Positions 14,052-22,739 of a DNA stretch of 33,378 bases are shown here, one piece after another; within the stretch, counting starts at the first letter, position 1, and every line of letters begins with the position of its first letter. Made by a program: the position numbers and the translations under genes. Source of the stretch: JANOBD01 sp031411495 (GTDB lineage Bacteria; Planctomycetota; Phycisphaerae; Tepidisphaerales; Tepidisphaeraceae); assembly GCA_031411495.1 (NCBI GenBank), contig JANOBD010000002.1, positions 1 to 33,378 on the forward strand. Reading direction: 5' to 3'. Under the pieces are notes generated by a model, which was not told where the DNA came from, made no database searches, and saw only the letters and a program-made list of their open reading frames with translations.

Positions 14052-15083
14052 ATGATTGTTGGAAGAGCATTGGCGTTCGGGGCGTGTTGTGTGTTGGCGT
14101 TTGCCGGCTGTGATCAGGGCAGCGGTACGACGTCTACCAGCGCATCGGGCGGCGCGAACGCCGCGCAGAAAAAGCCGCAGGTCGCCGTGATCGCCAAAAG
14201 CACGGTGAACGCCTACTGGAAAGCCGTCGAATCCGGCGCGAAGAAGGCCGGCGACGAACTTGGTGCCGAGATCCTCTGGACCGGGCCCGACGCCGAGACC
14301 AACCATACCCAGCAGGCGAACATGGTCGACAATATGGTGAACAAGGGTGTGGCCGGCATCGTAATCGCGCCGACCAATCTCGACGCACTGGTTCGCCCGG
14401 TGGAGTCGGCGGTCGCCAAGGGCGTGCCGGTAATCCTGATCGACTCCAGCCTCAACAGCGACAAACCCCTCAGCAGCATCTCCACCGATAATTACGCCGC
14501 CGGCGCGCAGGCGGCCGAAGCGCTCATCAAGGCGATCGGCACCAATCGCAAGCACGACGGCAGCGTGATCATGCTGCGCTTTCTCGAGAACTCCGGCTCG
14601 ACGGAATCCCGCGAGAAAGGATTCTCCGAGCGCATCGGCAAGGAGCCAGGCTTGAAGCTCGTCGAGGCGGCCTACACGAAGGGGCAGGGCTCGACCACCG
14701 ACGCCGCCGACACCGCCGATGCGCTGCTCCGCCGCTTCACCAGGGACGGCGAATTGCAGGTCGACGGGATCTTTGCCTCGAACCAACCCACCGCGATCGG
14801 CATGCTGACCAAGATCGACCAGACCAAGGCCGCCGGCACGAAGATCGATTGCCCGTTCGTCGGCTTCGATGCGCATGAAGTGCTCCTCGCCGGCATCCGC
14901 GACGGACGCGTCGCCGCCATCGTCACGCAGGATCCGAAGATGATGGGGTATCTGGGCGTGAAGACGATGATCGACTACCTGAACAAGAAGCCGATCGAAA
15001 AGAACGTCGCGACCAACACCGCGACCGTGACCAAGGAGAACATCGACACGCCACAGATTAAAGCGGTGACGCTGGAGGAGTAG
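14052..15083 (+). CDS. Sugar-binding lipoprotein of a CUT2 ABC importer (RbsB-like)
   Basis: ATG 14052 has AAGGAG 6 bases upstream. Residues 1-20 are a signal peptide ending in a lipobox-like FAGC with lipidated Cys20; Phe at -3 is less common than Leu. After a Ser/Gly/Thr linker, the two-lobed type I periplasmic binding fold begins at PQVAVIAKSTVNAYWKAVES. Typical marks are NMVNKGVAGIVIAPTNLDAL, GVPVILIDSSLN, STDNYAAGAQAAEAL and VAAIVTQDPKMMGYLGVKTM. It captures a sugar outside the membrane for the ATPase and permease encoded downstream. Ribose-like substrates are typical, but the exact sugar cannot be read from sequence. Confidence 0.93.
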   Translation: MIVGRALAFGACCVLAFAGCDQGSGTTSTSASGGANAAQKKPQVAVIAKSTVNAYWKAVESGAKKAGDELGAEILWTGPDAETNHTQQANMVDNMVNKGVAGIVIAPTNLDALVRPVESAVAKGVPVILIDSSLNSDKPLSSISTDNYAAGAQAAEALIKAIGTNRKHDGSVIMLRFLENSGSTESREKGFSERIGKEPGLKLVEAAYTKGQGSTTDAADTADALLRRFTRDGELQVDGIFASNQPTAIGMLTKIDQTKAAGTKIDCPFVGFDAHEVLLAGIRDGRVAAIVTQDPKMMGYLGVKTMIDYLNKKPIEKNVATNTATVTKENIDTPQIKAVTLEE

Positions 15084-15103
15084 CGGCTCGGAGTTCTGTC
15101 ATC

Positions 15104-15170
15104 CAGAGCGTACTCGCGAAGGATCCACTTTCGGGCGCACGGGCGTGAGACGCTTCGCGAGGACGCTCTG
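15104..15170 (+). repeat. Long hairpin between the binding-protein and ATPase genes
   Basis: CAGAGCGTACTCGCGAAG (15104-15121) and CTTCGCGAGGACGCTCTG (15153-15170) pair over 18 bases with one mismatch around a 31-base loop. Such intercistronic stems often stop or protect part of the message, so that more binding protein is made than ATPase. Confidence 0.6.
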
Positions 15171-15194
15171 CACGACGATCGTTACGCGATTCGC

Positions 15195-16730
15195 ATGACT
15201 GCCGATTCCCGCAATCCTCTCCTCTCCATGACCCGCGTCACCAAGCGCTTCGGCTCCACCCACGCGCTGCGCGGGGTTGATCTCTCGCTTGAACGCGGCG
15301 AAGTGCTCGCGCTCATCGGCGAGAACGGGGCCGGCAAGAGCACGCTGATGAAAGTCCTCTCCGGCGCACACGCCGCCGATGAAGGATCGATGTCGCTCGA
15401 CGGCAAACCGTACCGACCCGGTGGCCCTCTGGAAGCGCGGCGCGCCGGCGTCGCGATGATCTACCAGGAACTCTCGATCGCCCCGCACCTCTCGGTGATG
15501 GAGAACATCCTGCTCGGCGTCGAGCCGACCGCGGGCCCGTTCATCCGCTGGTCGGAGATGCGCCAGCAGGCGCGCCGCGCGCTCGCCGAGGTTGGCCGTC
15601 CCGATATCGATCCAGCGACCCTCGCCGGCAATCTGTCGGTCGCCGAGCAGCAGCTCGTGGAGATCGCACGATCGGTGGCGCTCGGCGCGAAAGTGCTCGT
15701 GCTCGACGAGCCGACCAGCAGCCTCACGCGCCGCGACATCGAGAATTTGTTTTCGATGCTCAGGCGACTGCGATCACAGGGAATGGGCATCGTCTACATC
15801 TCGCACTTCCTCGAAGAAGTCCGCGCGATCAGCGATCGATTCACCGTTCTGCGCGACGGCGCGAGCGTCGGCGCCGGCGACACGGCCGGCACGCCCGATG
15901 AGCAGATCATCAGGCTCATGGTCGGCCGCGATGTGGCCGACCTCTACCCGCGCTCGCCGCACCAGGCGGGCGAGGTGGCGCTGCGCGTGAATCACCTGTG
16001 CGGCGTCGACAAGCCGAGCGAAGTGACGTTCGAACTGCGCCGCGGAGAAGTGCTGGGCGTTGCCGGCCTCGTCGGCGCGGGGCGAACCGAGCTGCTGCGG
16101 ACCATTTTCGGCCTTGACCGCGTTCGGCGCGGCGAAATCGTCGTCGGCAAGGTGACCGGCGCGGCGAGTCCGCGCCGCCGGTGGGACCAGGGCGTCGGCA
16201 TGGTGAGCGAGGACCGCAAGAGCGAGGGCCTCGCGCTCAACCTGAGCATCGCCGACAACGTCACGCTCTCCAACCCGCGCAACCTCGGCCCGCTGGGCCT
16301 CGTGCTTCCGTCGAAGCAGCATCGGGCCACGCGGCCGTGGATACGGAAGCTTTCCATCAAGTGCCGTTCGCCCGGGCAGCGCGTGGGCGACCTGTCCGGC
16401 GGCAACCAGCAGAAGGTCGCGCTGGCCCGGCTGCTGCATCACCATGTCGATGTGCTGCTGCTGGATGAACCGACCCGCGGCGTCGATATCGGCGCCAAGG
16501 CGCAGATCTACCAGCTCATCAACGAACTGGCGATCGGCGACGAATCGACCGGCCGTAAGCCCGCCGCCATCCTGATGGTCAGCAGTTACCTTCCGGAACT
16601 GATGGGCGTGTGCGACCGAATCGCCGTGATGAATCGCGGCGTGCTCTGCGCCATCCGGCCGCGCGATCAGTGGGATGAACACTCCCTGATGGCCGAGGCG
16701 ATCGCGACTGAAACGACGAGAACGATATGA
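15195..16730 (+). CDS. Sugar ABC transporter double ATPase (RbsA/MglA-type)
   Basis: The 511-residue product has two ABC domains, as in RbsA. The first has Walker A GENGAGKST (42-50), a signature-like LSVAEQQ (147-153) and Walker B VLVLDEPTSSL. The second has a degenerate Walker A, GLVGAGRTE (291-299), signature LSGGNQQ (400-406) and Walker B VLLLDEPTRGVD. The degenerate second Walker A and missing GG in the first signature are normal for this family. It powers import through the permease encoded next, whose ATG overlaps this stop (ATGA), so translation is coupled. Confidence 0.95.
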   Translation: MTADSRNPLLSMTRVTKRFGSTHALRGVDLSLERGEVLALIGENGAGKSTLMKVLSGAHAADEGSMSLDGKPYRPGGPLEARRAGVAMIYQELSIAPHLSVMENILLGVEPTAGPFIRWSEMRQQARRALAEVGRPDIDPATLAGNLSVAEQQLVEIARSVALGAKVLVLDEPTSSLTRRDIENLFSMLRRLRSQGMGIVYISHFLEEVRAISDRFTVLRDGASVGAGDTAGTPDEQIIRLMVGRDVADLYPRSPHQAGEVALRVNHLCGVDKPSEVTFELRRGEVLGVAGLVGAGRTELLRTIFGLDRVRRGEIVVGKVTGAASPRRRWDQGVGMVSEDRKSEGLALNLSIADNVTLSNPRNLGPLGLVLPSKQHRATRPWIRKLSIKCRSPGQRVGDLSGGNQQKVALARLLHHHVDVLLLDEPTRGVDIGAKAQIYQLINELAIGDESTGRKPAAILMVSSYLPELMGVCDRIAVMNRGVLCAIRPRDQWDEHSLMAEAIATETTRTI

Positions 16731-17794
16731 GCACTGGCCCCACCCACCCGATCGACTACGCCGATGCATCGCTCCCCTCGACGGCGATGCGCACGCTCGG
16801 CAACGCCGCACAGATGGCCGCGCGCCTCGGCGCGCTCGCGCTGATGATCCTCTACTTCCGCTACCAGGTGGGTGCATCGTTCTTCTCGGCGGGCAACGTC
16901 GAGAACATCTTCATGCAGTCGGCCGTCTACACCATGGCCGGGCTCGGCATGACGATGGTGATCATCACCGGCGGGATCGACCTCGCCGCCGGTTCGACGA
17001 TCGCGCTCTCGATGGTCGTCACCGCGCTGATGCTGAACTACCACAAGGGCGCGACACCGCCGCCGCCATCGGAGACGCACCCGCTGTTGTGGACGCTCTT
17101 TTCGGTCGGCTGCGGAACCCTCGCCGGCGCCGGCGTCGGCATCCTCCACGGCGTGTTCATCACCAGCCTGCGCCTCGTCCCCTTCATCGTCACGCTCGGC
17201 AGCATGCAGGCGATCCGCGGGCTCACCAAGCGCATCGCCGGGAATCAGGAGATCAGCCCGAAACCGGGTTGGCTCTACAAGCACCTCATGTACCCCGTGC
17301 AGGGCCGCGAGTTTAACTGGCAGCTCTTCCCCGTCGGCGTCTGGGCGACGCTCTTCGCCGCGCTGCTCGCGGCCGGATTGCTCCGCTACACGCGGCTGGG
17401 CCGCCGCATCTACGCCGTCGGCTCGAACGAAGCCACCGCGCGTCTCTGCGGCGTCCCCGTGGCGCGGACCAAGATCGTCGTCTACATGATGGCCGGGCTC
17501 TTCGCCGGGCTCGCCGGCGTGCTCGAGTTCAGCCGGCTCAACCTCGGCCAGCCGACGGGCGCGATGGCGTACGAGCTCTACATCATCGCCGCGTGCGTCA
17601 TCGGCGGCGCGAGCCTGATGGGCGGCGTCGGCACCATCTCCGGCACGGTCATCGGCGCGCTGCTCATCGGCGTGCTGAACGTCGGCACGCAGCAGATCGG
17701 CTGGGAAAAATACGACCAGGAAATCGCCATCGGCGCGATCATCATCATCGCCGCGGCGCTGGATCAGCTGCGGGTGAGAAGGATGAAGAGTTAA
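16727..17794 (+). CDS. Sugar ABC transporter permease (RbsC-type, BPD_transp_2)
   Basis: The 355-residue membrane protein has 8-10 hydrophobic spans. Family marks are GLGMTMVIITGGIDLAAGST (early), FIVTLGSMQAIRGLTKRIAG (middle), YAVGSNEATARLCGVPV (the cytoplasmic loop that contacts the ATPase) and CVIGGASLMGGVGTISGTVI (late). It forms the sugar channel; a dimer is usual. A polar insertion near residues 105-120 (HKGATPPPPSETHPLL) is longer than typical RbsC. It overlaps the ATPase gene by 4 bases and ends the operon. Confidence 0.94.
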   Translation: MSTGPTHPIDYADASLPSTAMRTLGNAAQMAARLGALALMILYFRYQVGASFFSAGNVENIFMQSAVYTMAGLGMTMVIITGGIDLAAGSTIALSMVVTALMLNYHKGATPPPPSETHPLLWTLFSVGCGTLAGAGVGILHGVFITSLRLVPFIVTLGSMQAIRGLTKRIAGNQEISPKPGWLYKHLMYPVQGREFNWQLFPVGVWATLFAALLAAGLLRYTRLGRRIYAVGSNEATARLCGVPVARTKIVVYMMAGLFAGLAGVLEFSRLNLGQPTGAMAYELYIIAACVIGGASLMGGVGTISGTVIGALLIGVLNVGTQQIGWEKYDQEIAIGAIIIIAAALDQLRVRRMKS

Positions 17795-17841
17795 GGGGTA
17801 GGGGGTACAAGGCGGTGCGCCAGGGACGCGGTTGACGCGAC

Positions 17842-18339
17842 TCACGGATAGATCACCGGGCCATGGTCCGACGGAACGAACCTCGGAGTCAGGTATTGTT
17901 TCACGTACGGCCCAAGATCAGGGGAAAACCAAGGCCCGTCAATCCGATCGAGCTCGGCGTCCACGAGCTTTCCAGCCAGCGGGCCATCCAAGCACCTCAT
18001 TACTACGACGTCTATATCTCCCACAACTACATGCTCAGGGACGCGGCGGACTTCGATCAATCGCATCGACACGCCGCGCTTCAACGCCGACACGGTGTCA
18101 TCGAATTCCCCTTCGTATGGCAGTTTAAGGTCAAGTTCGCCTTGAGACCAAACCCTTCGCTCACAGACTACCAATGGCCGATTCGTGACGAAAACTGGCA
18201 GCGCGGTCGGATCCGTTGGGCGTCGCACTTTGTAGTGTTCCGGTGACTCTTCGATTTCGGGTCCTGAGCAGCCCAGCAGTTGGAGCCCTGCAAGTATCGC
18301 TGGTAGCAAGGACCACTTTGCTAGCATTGAAAATGCCAT
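17842..18339 (-). CDS. Small lipoprotein of unknown function (165 aa)
   Basis: The minus-strand product starts MAFSMLAKWSLLPAILAGLQ and has a lipobox LLGC with lipidated Cys24, so it is an exported lipoprotein. The mature part has beta-rich stretches (ALPVFVTNRPLVVCERRVW, MRLIEVRRVPEHVVVGDIDV) and ends PSDHGPVIYP. No family is recognised. Two further Cys residues might form a disulfide. An ATG at 18327 is an equally possible start; neither has a strong ribosome binding site. It is convergent to the sugar permease gene, 47 bases away. Confidence 0.7.
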   Translation of the reverse strand: MAFSMLAKWSLLPAILAGLQLLGCSGPEIEESPEHYKVRRPTDPTALPVFVTNRPLVVCERRVWSQGELDLKLPYEGEFDDTVSALKRGVSMRLIEVRRVPEHVVVGDIDVVVMRCLDGPLAGKLVDAELDRIDGPWFSPDLGPYVKQYLTPRFVPSDHGPVIYP

Positions 18340-18499
18340 AGGCCCGTAGTGTAGGGCTCACAAAGATCTTGTGCGAACCATTCACCCCACTTCGCGGATG
18401 CGGAAAGTCTCGGCGGGGGCGGGGCGGGCGTCAACCGGAATCTTCGAGGCCGCAGGGGCGGCTTTAGCCGCCGGGGAGGCTCGCTCTGCACTTTCTTCC

Positions 18500-18525
18500 C
18501 CCTCTCCCGGTACGCCGGGAGAGGG
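18500..18525. repeat. GC-rich perfect hairpin
   Basis: CCCTCTCCCGG and CCGGGAGAGGG pair around TACG. A diverged relative (CCGGGGTACCGGGAGAGGGG) lies at 18600-18620. Confidence 0.6.
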
Positions 18526-18659
18526 TCGGGGTGAGGGTTCTGGTTTTCGTGCGAATCAGACCCTCACCCTAACCCTCGCGACGGCTGCGCCTGTCGCGTC
18601 CCGGGGTACCGGGAGAGGGGACCGGAACGCGATGGAAAGCCTTCATCGCGCGAGGGACT

Positions 18660-18827
18660 TCCCTCGCGCCATGAAGGGCCTCCCTCGCGCCGTGAGGGAT
18701 TTCCCCCGCGCCATGAAGGATCTCCCTCGCGCCATGACGGGCTTCCCCCGCGCCATCACGGACGTCCTTCGCGCCACGAGGGACGTCCCGCGCGGCGTCA
18801 GGGACGTCCCGCGCGCCGTGGGGGAAG
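18660..18827. repeat. 21-base tandem array, eight units
   Basis: Eight contiguous 21-base units, consensus TCCCTCGCGCCATGAGGGA plus two bases, run without gaps; a ninth diverged unit precedes them. Most units are themselves small hairpins (TCCCTC/GAGGGA). The last units drift to TCCCGCGCG. There are no spacers, so it is not a CRISPR array. Confidence 0.8.
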
Positions 18828-18948
18828 GCAAAATTCGCTTACGAGTGACGTTGCGCGGGCTCCCTGCAAACCTGATCGGCCGCTTCTTATCCGACCGTGG
18901 CTTCGCTGACGTCCCACGCCCGGGATTATCGCGCGTGAAGATCGGGTG

Positions 18949-18972
18949 CCACGACTTGTACTCAAGTCGTGG
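18949..18972. repeat. CCACGACTTG hairpin, copy 1
   Basis: CCACGACTTG pairs with CAAGTCGTGG around TACT. A second, slightly longer copy lies about 80 bases downstream. Confidence 0.6.
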
Positions 18973-19026
18973 TACGGCATCGAATGTCAATCCGCATCCG
19001 AGCGCGACTTGACCTTCCTTTGCGTA

Positions 19027-19052
19027 CCACGACTTGGCGTACCAAGTCGTGG
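19027..19052. repeat. CCACGACTTGG hairpin, copy 2
   Basis: CCACGACTTGG pairs with CCAAGTCGTGG around CGTA. It shares its stem with the copy at 18949, so the element is repeated and probably mobile or recombined. Confidence 0.6.
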
Positions 19053-19250
19053 CACCCATTCCTTACGACCCGGACAGAACAAATTCCGCGAATGGAGTAA
19101 ACCGCTCGCGCCAAGTTGTCGACGTGAATGGCGTCGCGGCAACATCCGGCGACGCGTGGCGGAGCGCCCGCGCGGATCGCCCGATCGGTCCTTCGCGACA
19201 GGGAGCCGTTCGCCCCGGGCCGGACGAAAACCAAATGTAGGAGGTGCTCC

Positions 19251-19925
19251 ATGAGCACTGATTACCTCCCGGCCAAAGAGGCAGAACTCTTGGCCTGGGC
19301 ACTGAATGCGTCGACCGTACTGGCGGCAAACCCGACCAGCTACGGCCAGACCGCGGCCGTCGCCACCCAGCTGACGGCCAAGGTCACCGCGTTCCAAAAC
19401 GCGATGACGGCGTGGACCACGCCGGCGACGCGCACCCCCATCGCGCTCACGACCAAGCGCGATGCAAAGGCCGCGATGCTCAACTTCGTTCGGCCGCTCG
19501 TTCGGCAGATCCAGGCGTCGCCGCTGGTGACCGATGCGATGCGCACGGCGATGGGCATCACCGTGCCGAAGATCCCGTCGCACCCGGGGAACCCCGGCAC
19601 GCCGAGCGGCTTCAAGGCGCAGCTCACCGCGACCGGTGAGCTGAACCTGTCGTGGAAGTGCACGAACCCGACCGGCGGAACCGTGTACCAGGTCTTCCGC
19701 AAGCTCGGCACCGGCGAGCCGACCTATCTCGGCGGCAGCGGCGGGAAGAAGTTCGTGGACAGCACGCTTCCCGCGGGCTCGTCGCAGGTCACATACCAGA
19801 TCCAGGCGGTCCGATCGACGGCGATGGGCGCGTGGGCGACGTTCGTGGTCAACATCGGCGTGAGCGGCAGCGGCGCGCTCGCCGCGGCGGTCTCAGAGGA
19901 GACCGGCGTGAAGATGGCGGCGTAG
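19251..19925 (+). CDS. Fibronectin type III-like domain protein (224 aa)
   Basis: ATG 19251 has a near-perfect ribosome binding site (TAGGAGGTG) 5 bases upstream, which suggests high expression. The N-terminal 110 residues are helical (YLPAKEAELLAWALNAS, TTKRDAKAAMLNFVRPLVRQ). A glycine/proline linker (HPGNPGTPSGF) leads to a beta-sandwich of fibronectin III type (about 116-207: GELNLSWKCTNPTGGTVYQV, SSQVTYQIQAVRSTAMGAWA). No signal peptide is visible. The helical-plus-Fn3 layout recurs in planctomycetes to my recollection, but no function is assigned. It is followed by three GGCGGAGCCT repeats and a terminator. Confidence 0.8.
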   Translation: MSTDYLPAKEAELLAWALNASTVLAANPTSYGQTAAVATQLTAKVTAFQNAMTAWTTPATRTPIALTTKRDAKAAMLNFVRPLVRQIQASPLVTDAMRTAMGITVPKIPSHPGNPGTPSGFKAQLTATGELNLSWKCTNPTGGTVYQVFRKLGTGEPTYLGGSGGKKFVDSTLPAGSSQVTYQIQAVRSTAMGAWATFVVNIGVSGSGALAAAVSEETGVKMAA

Positions 19926-19979
19926 GGCGGAGCCTACGCGGCGTGAGGCGGAGCCTTCACACAGATCAGGGCGGAGCCT
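19926..19979 (+). repeat. Three GGCGGAGCCT direct repeats
   Basis: The 10-mer occurs at 19926, 19947 and 19970, directly after the stop of the Fn3-like gene. Spacing is 21 and 23 bases. Confidence 0.55.
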
Positions 19980-19996
19980 CTGTCAGAAAGTGCATC

Positions 19997-20025
19997 GGAC
20001 CCGGTCGCCATGAGCGGCCGGGTCC
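19997..20025. terminator. Hairpin between convergent genes
   Basis: GGACCCGG and CCGGGTCC, extended inward by CGC/GCG, form a 29-base hairpin with GTTGTCGTT after it. It lies between two converging genes and can serve both. Confidence 0.6.
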
Positions 20026-20038
20026 GTTGTCGTTCCGT

Positions 20039-22624
20039 TCATTTCTCCGTCGGCGTCAGCACGTAATACGGCGTCGACGCATCCAGCGTGAGCGTCTGCT
20101 CGATCGCCTTCGCTTCACCCATCGGCTGCAGGTTCGGCCCGATGCCCTGCGCGTTCCAACGGCGCGTCCCGGCGAGGGAGATCGTCCCCGAGAACTCGCG
20201 GACGAGCAGCGGCAACGTGCCGAAGGATTTGATCGTCTTCAATTCCGCGCCCTCGACCTTCCATCCTTCGTTCTGCTGCTGGCTCATCACCTGGATGAGC
20301 AGCTTCGATGAGTCACCGATCGGCTTGCCGTCCATCGCGACGACGGCGATGGCTCCATACGGCATGTCGGAGTGGATCGTCACGTCGCCGAGCGCGACGT
20401 TGCTCGCCTTGTTCAGGAAGCCGACAAGCGCCTGGGCCTTGGGCGCGTTGATGACGAGGACGCCGTTGCCGTGGTCGAGGAGGAGCTCGCGCGTCTGGCT
20501 GGTGACCGTTTGGTCGGATGTGTTGACGTTCGTCGAGAGATCGACGGCGGGCCGGCTCGTGGGCGTCTCATCGATCCGCAGGTGCGTCGAGCCGACGAGC
20601 CGCGACTTGGTGTCGATCCCGGTCAGGCCGCCCTGCAGGTCGAGCAGGTCGGCGAGCGAGATGGACGCATCGACGACCGGCGGCGCGCGATCGACGAGGC
20701 CGAGGCGATAGATGAGCGCGGCGGCCGGATACTGCGCGAGCGCGGCCGGCGTGAGCAGGGCGAACTTGGTGATCGTCGGCTGCCACCCAGCGCCGTTGGC
20801 CGCGAAGAAGGCGATCGCGTCCAGATCCTGCTGTGATCCATAGGCCGCGCAGAGCAGCGGCGCTTCGCCGCGATAGGCGTTGGGCTCCAGCCAGTCGATC
20901 TCGCTGACCATCGTCGGCTTGTCGTTGTAGGTGGTGTCGAAGATCGGGTTCCAGATCGCCGGCTTCTCGCCCGGCTTTTCCGGGTCGAAGCGGAGCGCAG
21001 AGCGGTCAGAAAACTTGTCTCCCTCGCTCACCAGCCAGCCGGCGCGCGGGCCTTCATGGACGGCGTTGAAGTAGCCGTGGCGGTCGATGAAATCGCCGAC
21101 GAGGTTGCTGGCGCGTTCGAGGGGCGCGAGGTATTGCTCGCTGGCGGTCGTCCAGTTGCTCGCCGAGATGAGGCTCTTGGCGCCGATGTCATTGCGGAGA
21201 AAGTCGCGCGTGCTTGTGTAGAAGCCGCGCTGCGTGTCGAAGAGGAACGCGACGGTGTCCTTGGAGCGTTGATCGCGCTTGTTGAACCACCGCCACGGCT
21301 CGGCGATGCCAACGCGGCCGTTGGAGGGATCGTCGCCGTTGACCTTCTCGGCGTTCCACGTGCCCAGCGCCTTGTCGGCCGAGCCGTATTTCTTGGCGAG
21401 CCAGGTCGCGAAGGCGCGCTCGAATTCCTCGGCGACCGGCGCCGGGACGGTTTTGTAGGGCGTGAACGTCCAGAAGAAGAGCGAGTCTTCGTTCTGCATC
21501 TCGAGCGAGAAGATTGCGGGTTCGTCCTTGAGCGCGGTCGGCACCGAATCGCTCGTTCGCGTGAGCAGTTCGCGCCACCAGTTGCGGTAGAGCGTTTGAA
21601 ACTTCGGATCGATGAAGAGCAGGCCGAAGGGGTTCTTGTTGTCGTAGCCCGGCCAGCCGTGGCGCGCTTCGAGCTTTACCCAGACGGGGAAGTAGATCGA
21701 GAGCGTGGAGTAGATGCCATGGCGCTTAAAGACGCTCACCGCGCGGCGGATGTTCTCGAGTTGCGCGTCGTCGATCCTGCCGACGTTCGGACCTTCCTGG
21801 GCGTAGAACGCGCCGTGAAGCCGCGCGAGATTCACGCCGCGGCTGGCGAGCATGGAGGCGAGCTGGTCGAGTTGCGGTTCGGGCAATCGGACGGTGTCGC
21901 TGGCGATGTTGACGCCCCAGAAGCGGACGGGCTTTTTGGAAGTTGGGAGGACAAACTGCTCGCCATGCGTGGCGATGAAGCCCTCGCTGCCCGCGAACGT
22001 TTCGTTCAAGGATCGCAGGTCGATCGGCGATTGCTTGCCATCCGGCGCGGGGTCCCACGCGAAGAAGCCGGGCGTCTTCGACGCGAGCGTCTCGCCAGGC
22101 TTGAGCGTGCCGCGCGCGGAAAAGCTGCCGCTGGTGAGCACAAAGCAGTCAAAGGCGATCGCGCCCTCGTTCCTGGTCGACTCGATGCGGAAGCGATTCT
22201 TCCCGGCCTTCAATTCGAACGTCCCCGCGGGCGTCCAGTTGGCGACGACGTGGGTGCGCAGCTCGGCCGAGTCGAGCAGGGCGACGTCGTCGCCGATGTT
22301 CGTCCAAGGCCCGTTGTTGAAGCTGATGCGATACGGGCCGTGCTTCCAGAACTTCCGGGCGTAGAACTGGTAGGTGCCATCCGCCGGCACGTCGACATCG
22401 TAGACGGCAAAGAGCGTCGCGTTGCGCTTATCCGAAGCGCCGATCCACTTGCCGCCGGAGAGGATCGCGCGCTCCTGATCGTTGGCGGGCGCGAACGGGT
22501 GGCGGATCGTCATGTTCGTCGCGACGGCGTCTTCGGCTTCGATCCAGCGCCAGTTGTCGTCCTTCGCGAATGCCGACAAGGACCACACGAGCGAGGTGAA
22601 AAGGGCGAGGCGTAGCGTGTACAT
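20039..22624 (-). CDS. Secreted glycoside hydrolase, clan-A-like (861 aa)
   Basis: From ATG 22624, residues 1-20 (MYTLRLALFTSLVWSLSAFA) are a signal peptide; the in-frame ATG at 22666 would bury it. Residues 25-170 look like a carbohydrate-binding beta-sandwich (WIEAEDAVATNM, DVPADGTYQFYARKFWKHGP). A TIM-barrel follows: FWGVNIASD, RGVNLARLHG, then LEMQNEDS with the likely acid/base Glu379, and MVSEIDWLEP with the likely nucleophile Glu575. NE plus a later E is the clan GH-A pattern (GH5/GH39/GH42-like); the exact family is not settled. The last 200 residues form beta domains. It probably breaks down a polysaccharide outside the cytoplasm. It is divergent from the esterase gene at 22740. Confidence 0.82.
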   Translation of the reverse strand: MYTLRLALFTSLVWSLSAFAKDDNWRWIEAEDAVATNMTIRHPFAPANDQERAILSGGKWIGASDKRNATLFAVYDVDVPADGTYQFYARKFWKHGPYRISFNNGPWTNIGDDVALLDSAELRTHVVANWTPAGTFELKAGKNRFRIESTRNEGAIAFDCFVLTSGSFSARGTLKPGETLASKTPGFFAWDPAPDGKQSPIDLRSLNETFAGSEGFIATHGEQFVLPTSKKPVRFWGVNIASDTVRLPEPQLDQLASMLASRGVNLARLHGAFYAQEGPNVGRIDDAQLENIRRAVSVFKRHGIYSTLSIYFPVWVKLEARHGWPGYDNKNPFGLLFIDPKFQTLYRNWWRELLTRTSDSVPTALKDEPAIFSLEMQNEDSLFFWTFTPYKTVPAPVAEEFERAFATWLAKKYGSADKALGTWNAEKVNGDDPSNGRVGIAEPWRWFNKRDQRSKDTVAFLFDTQRGFYTSTRDFLRNDIGAKSLISASNWTTASEQYLAPLERASNLVGDFIDRHGYFNAVHEGPRAGWLVSEGDKFSDRSALRFDPEKPGEKPAIWNPIFDTTYNDKPTMVSEIDWLEPNAYRGEAPLLCAAYGSQQDLDAIAFFAANGAGWQPTITKFALLTPAALAQYPAAALIYRLGLVDRAPPVVDASISLADLLDLQGGLTGIDTKSRLVGSTHLRIDETPTSRPAVDLSTNVNTSDQTVTSQTRELLLDHGNGVLVINAPKAQALVGFLNKASNVALGDVTIHSDMPYGAIAVVAMDGKPIGDSSKLLIQVMSQQQNEGWKVEGAELKTIKSFGTLPLLVREFSGTISLAGTRRWNAQGIGPNLQPMGEAKAIEQTLTLDASTPYYVLTPTEK

Positions 22625-22739
22625 GCTGACATTGTCGACGCAGGGGCGCGTTCGGTCCACCATCAACGATCTGTTCTTCGGACGAATGGAAATCGCCGCC
22701 AGCGCGCCGGCGGGTTATGTTCCTCGAAGGAGGAAAGGT

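Larger units (their letters stand above)
18340..19250. other. 911-base repeat-dense region without a credible gene
   Basis: It holds, in order, a GC-rich hairpin (18500-18525), mirrored CCCTCACC/GGTGAGGG words, a 21-base tandem array (18660-18827) and two copies of a CCACGACTTGG hairpin. Open frames cross it on both strands only because the array unit is a multiple of three. The last 180 bases lead to the strong ribosome binding site of the next gene and probably contain its promoter. Confidence 0.6.

Noticed and set aside
14052..17794. Naming the importer as ribose-specific (rbsBAC)
   Set aside because: CUT2 importers carry several sugars, and no kinase or isomerase gene nearby defines the substrate.
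16667..17845. 392-codon minus-strand frame opposite the sugar permease
   Set aside because: It is an Asp/Arg/His-rich shadow of the permease gene.
18660..18827. Possible CRISPR array
   Set aside because: The units are contiguous, with no spacers and no cas genes.
18371..19012. 213-codon plus-strand frame with heptapeptide repeats
   Set aside because: It is carried by the 21-base tandem array and hairpins. It has no ribosome binding site, and the minus strand is equally open.
21056..22615. 519-codon plus-strand frame opposite the glycoside hydrolase
   Set aside because: It is the GC-rich shadow of the hydrolase gene, which has a signal peptide and catalytic motifs.
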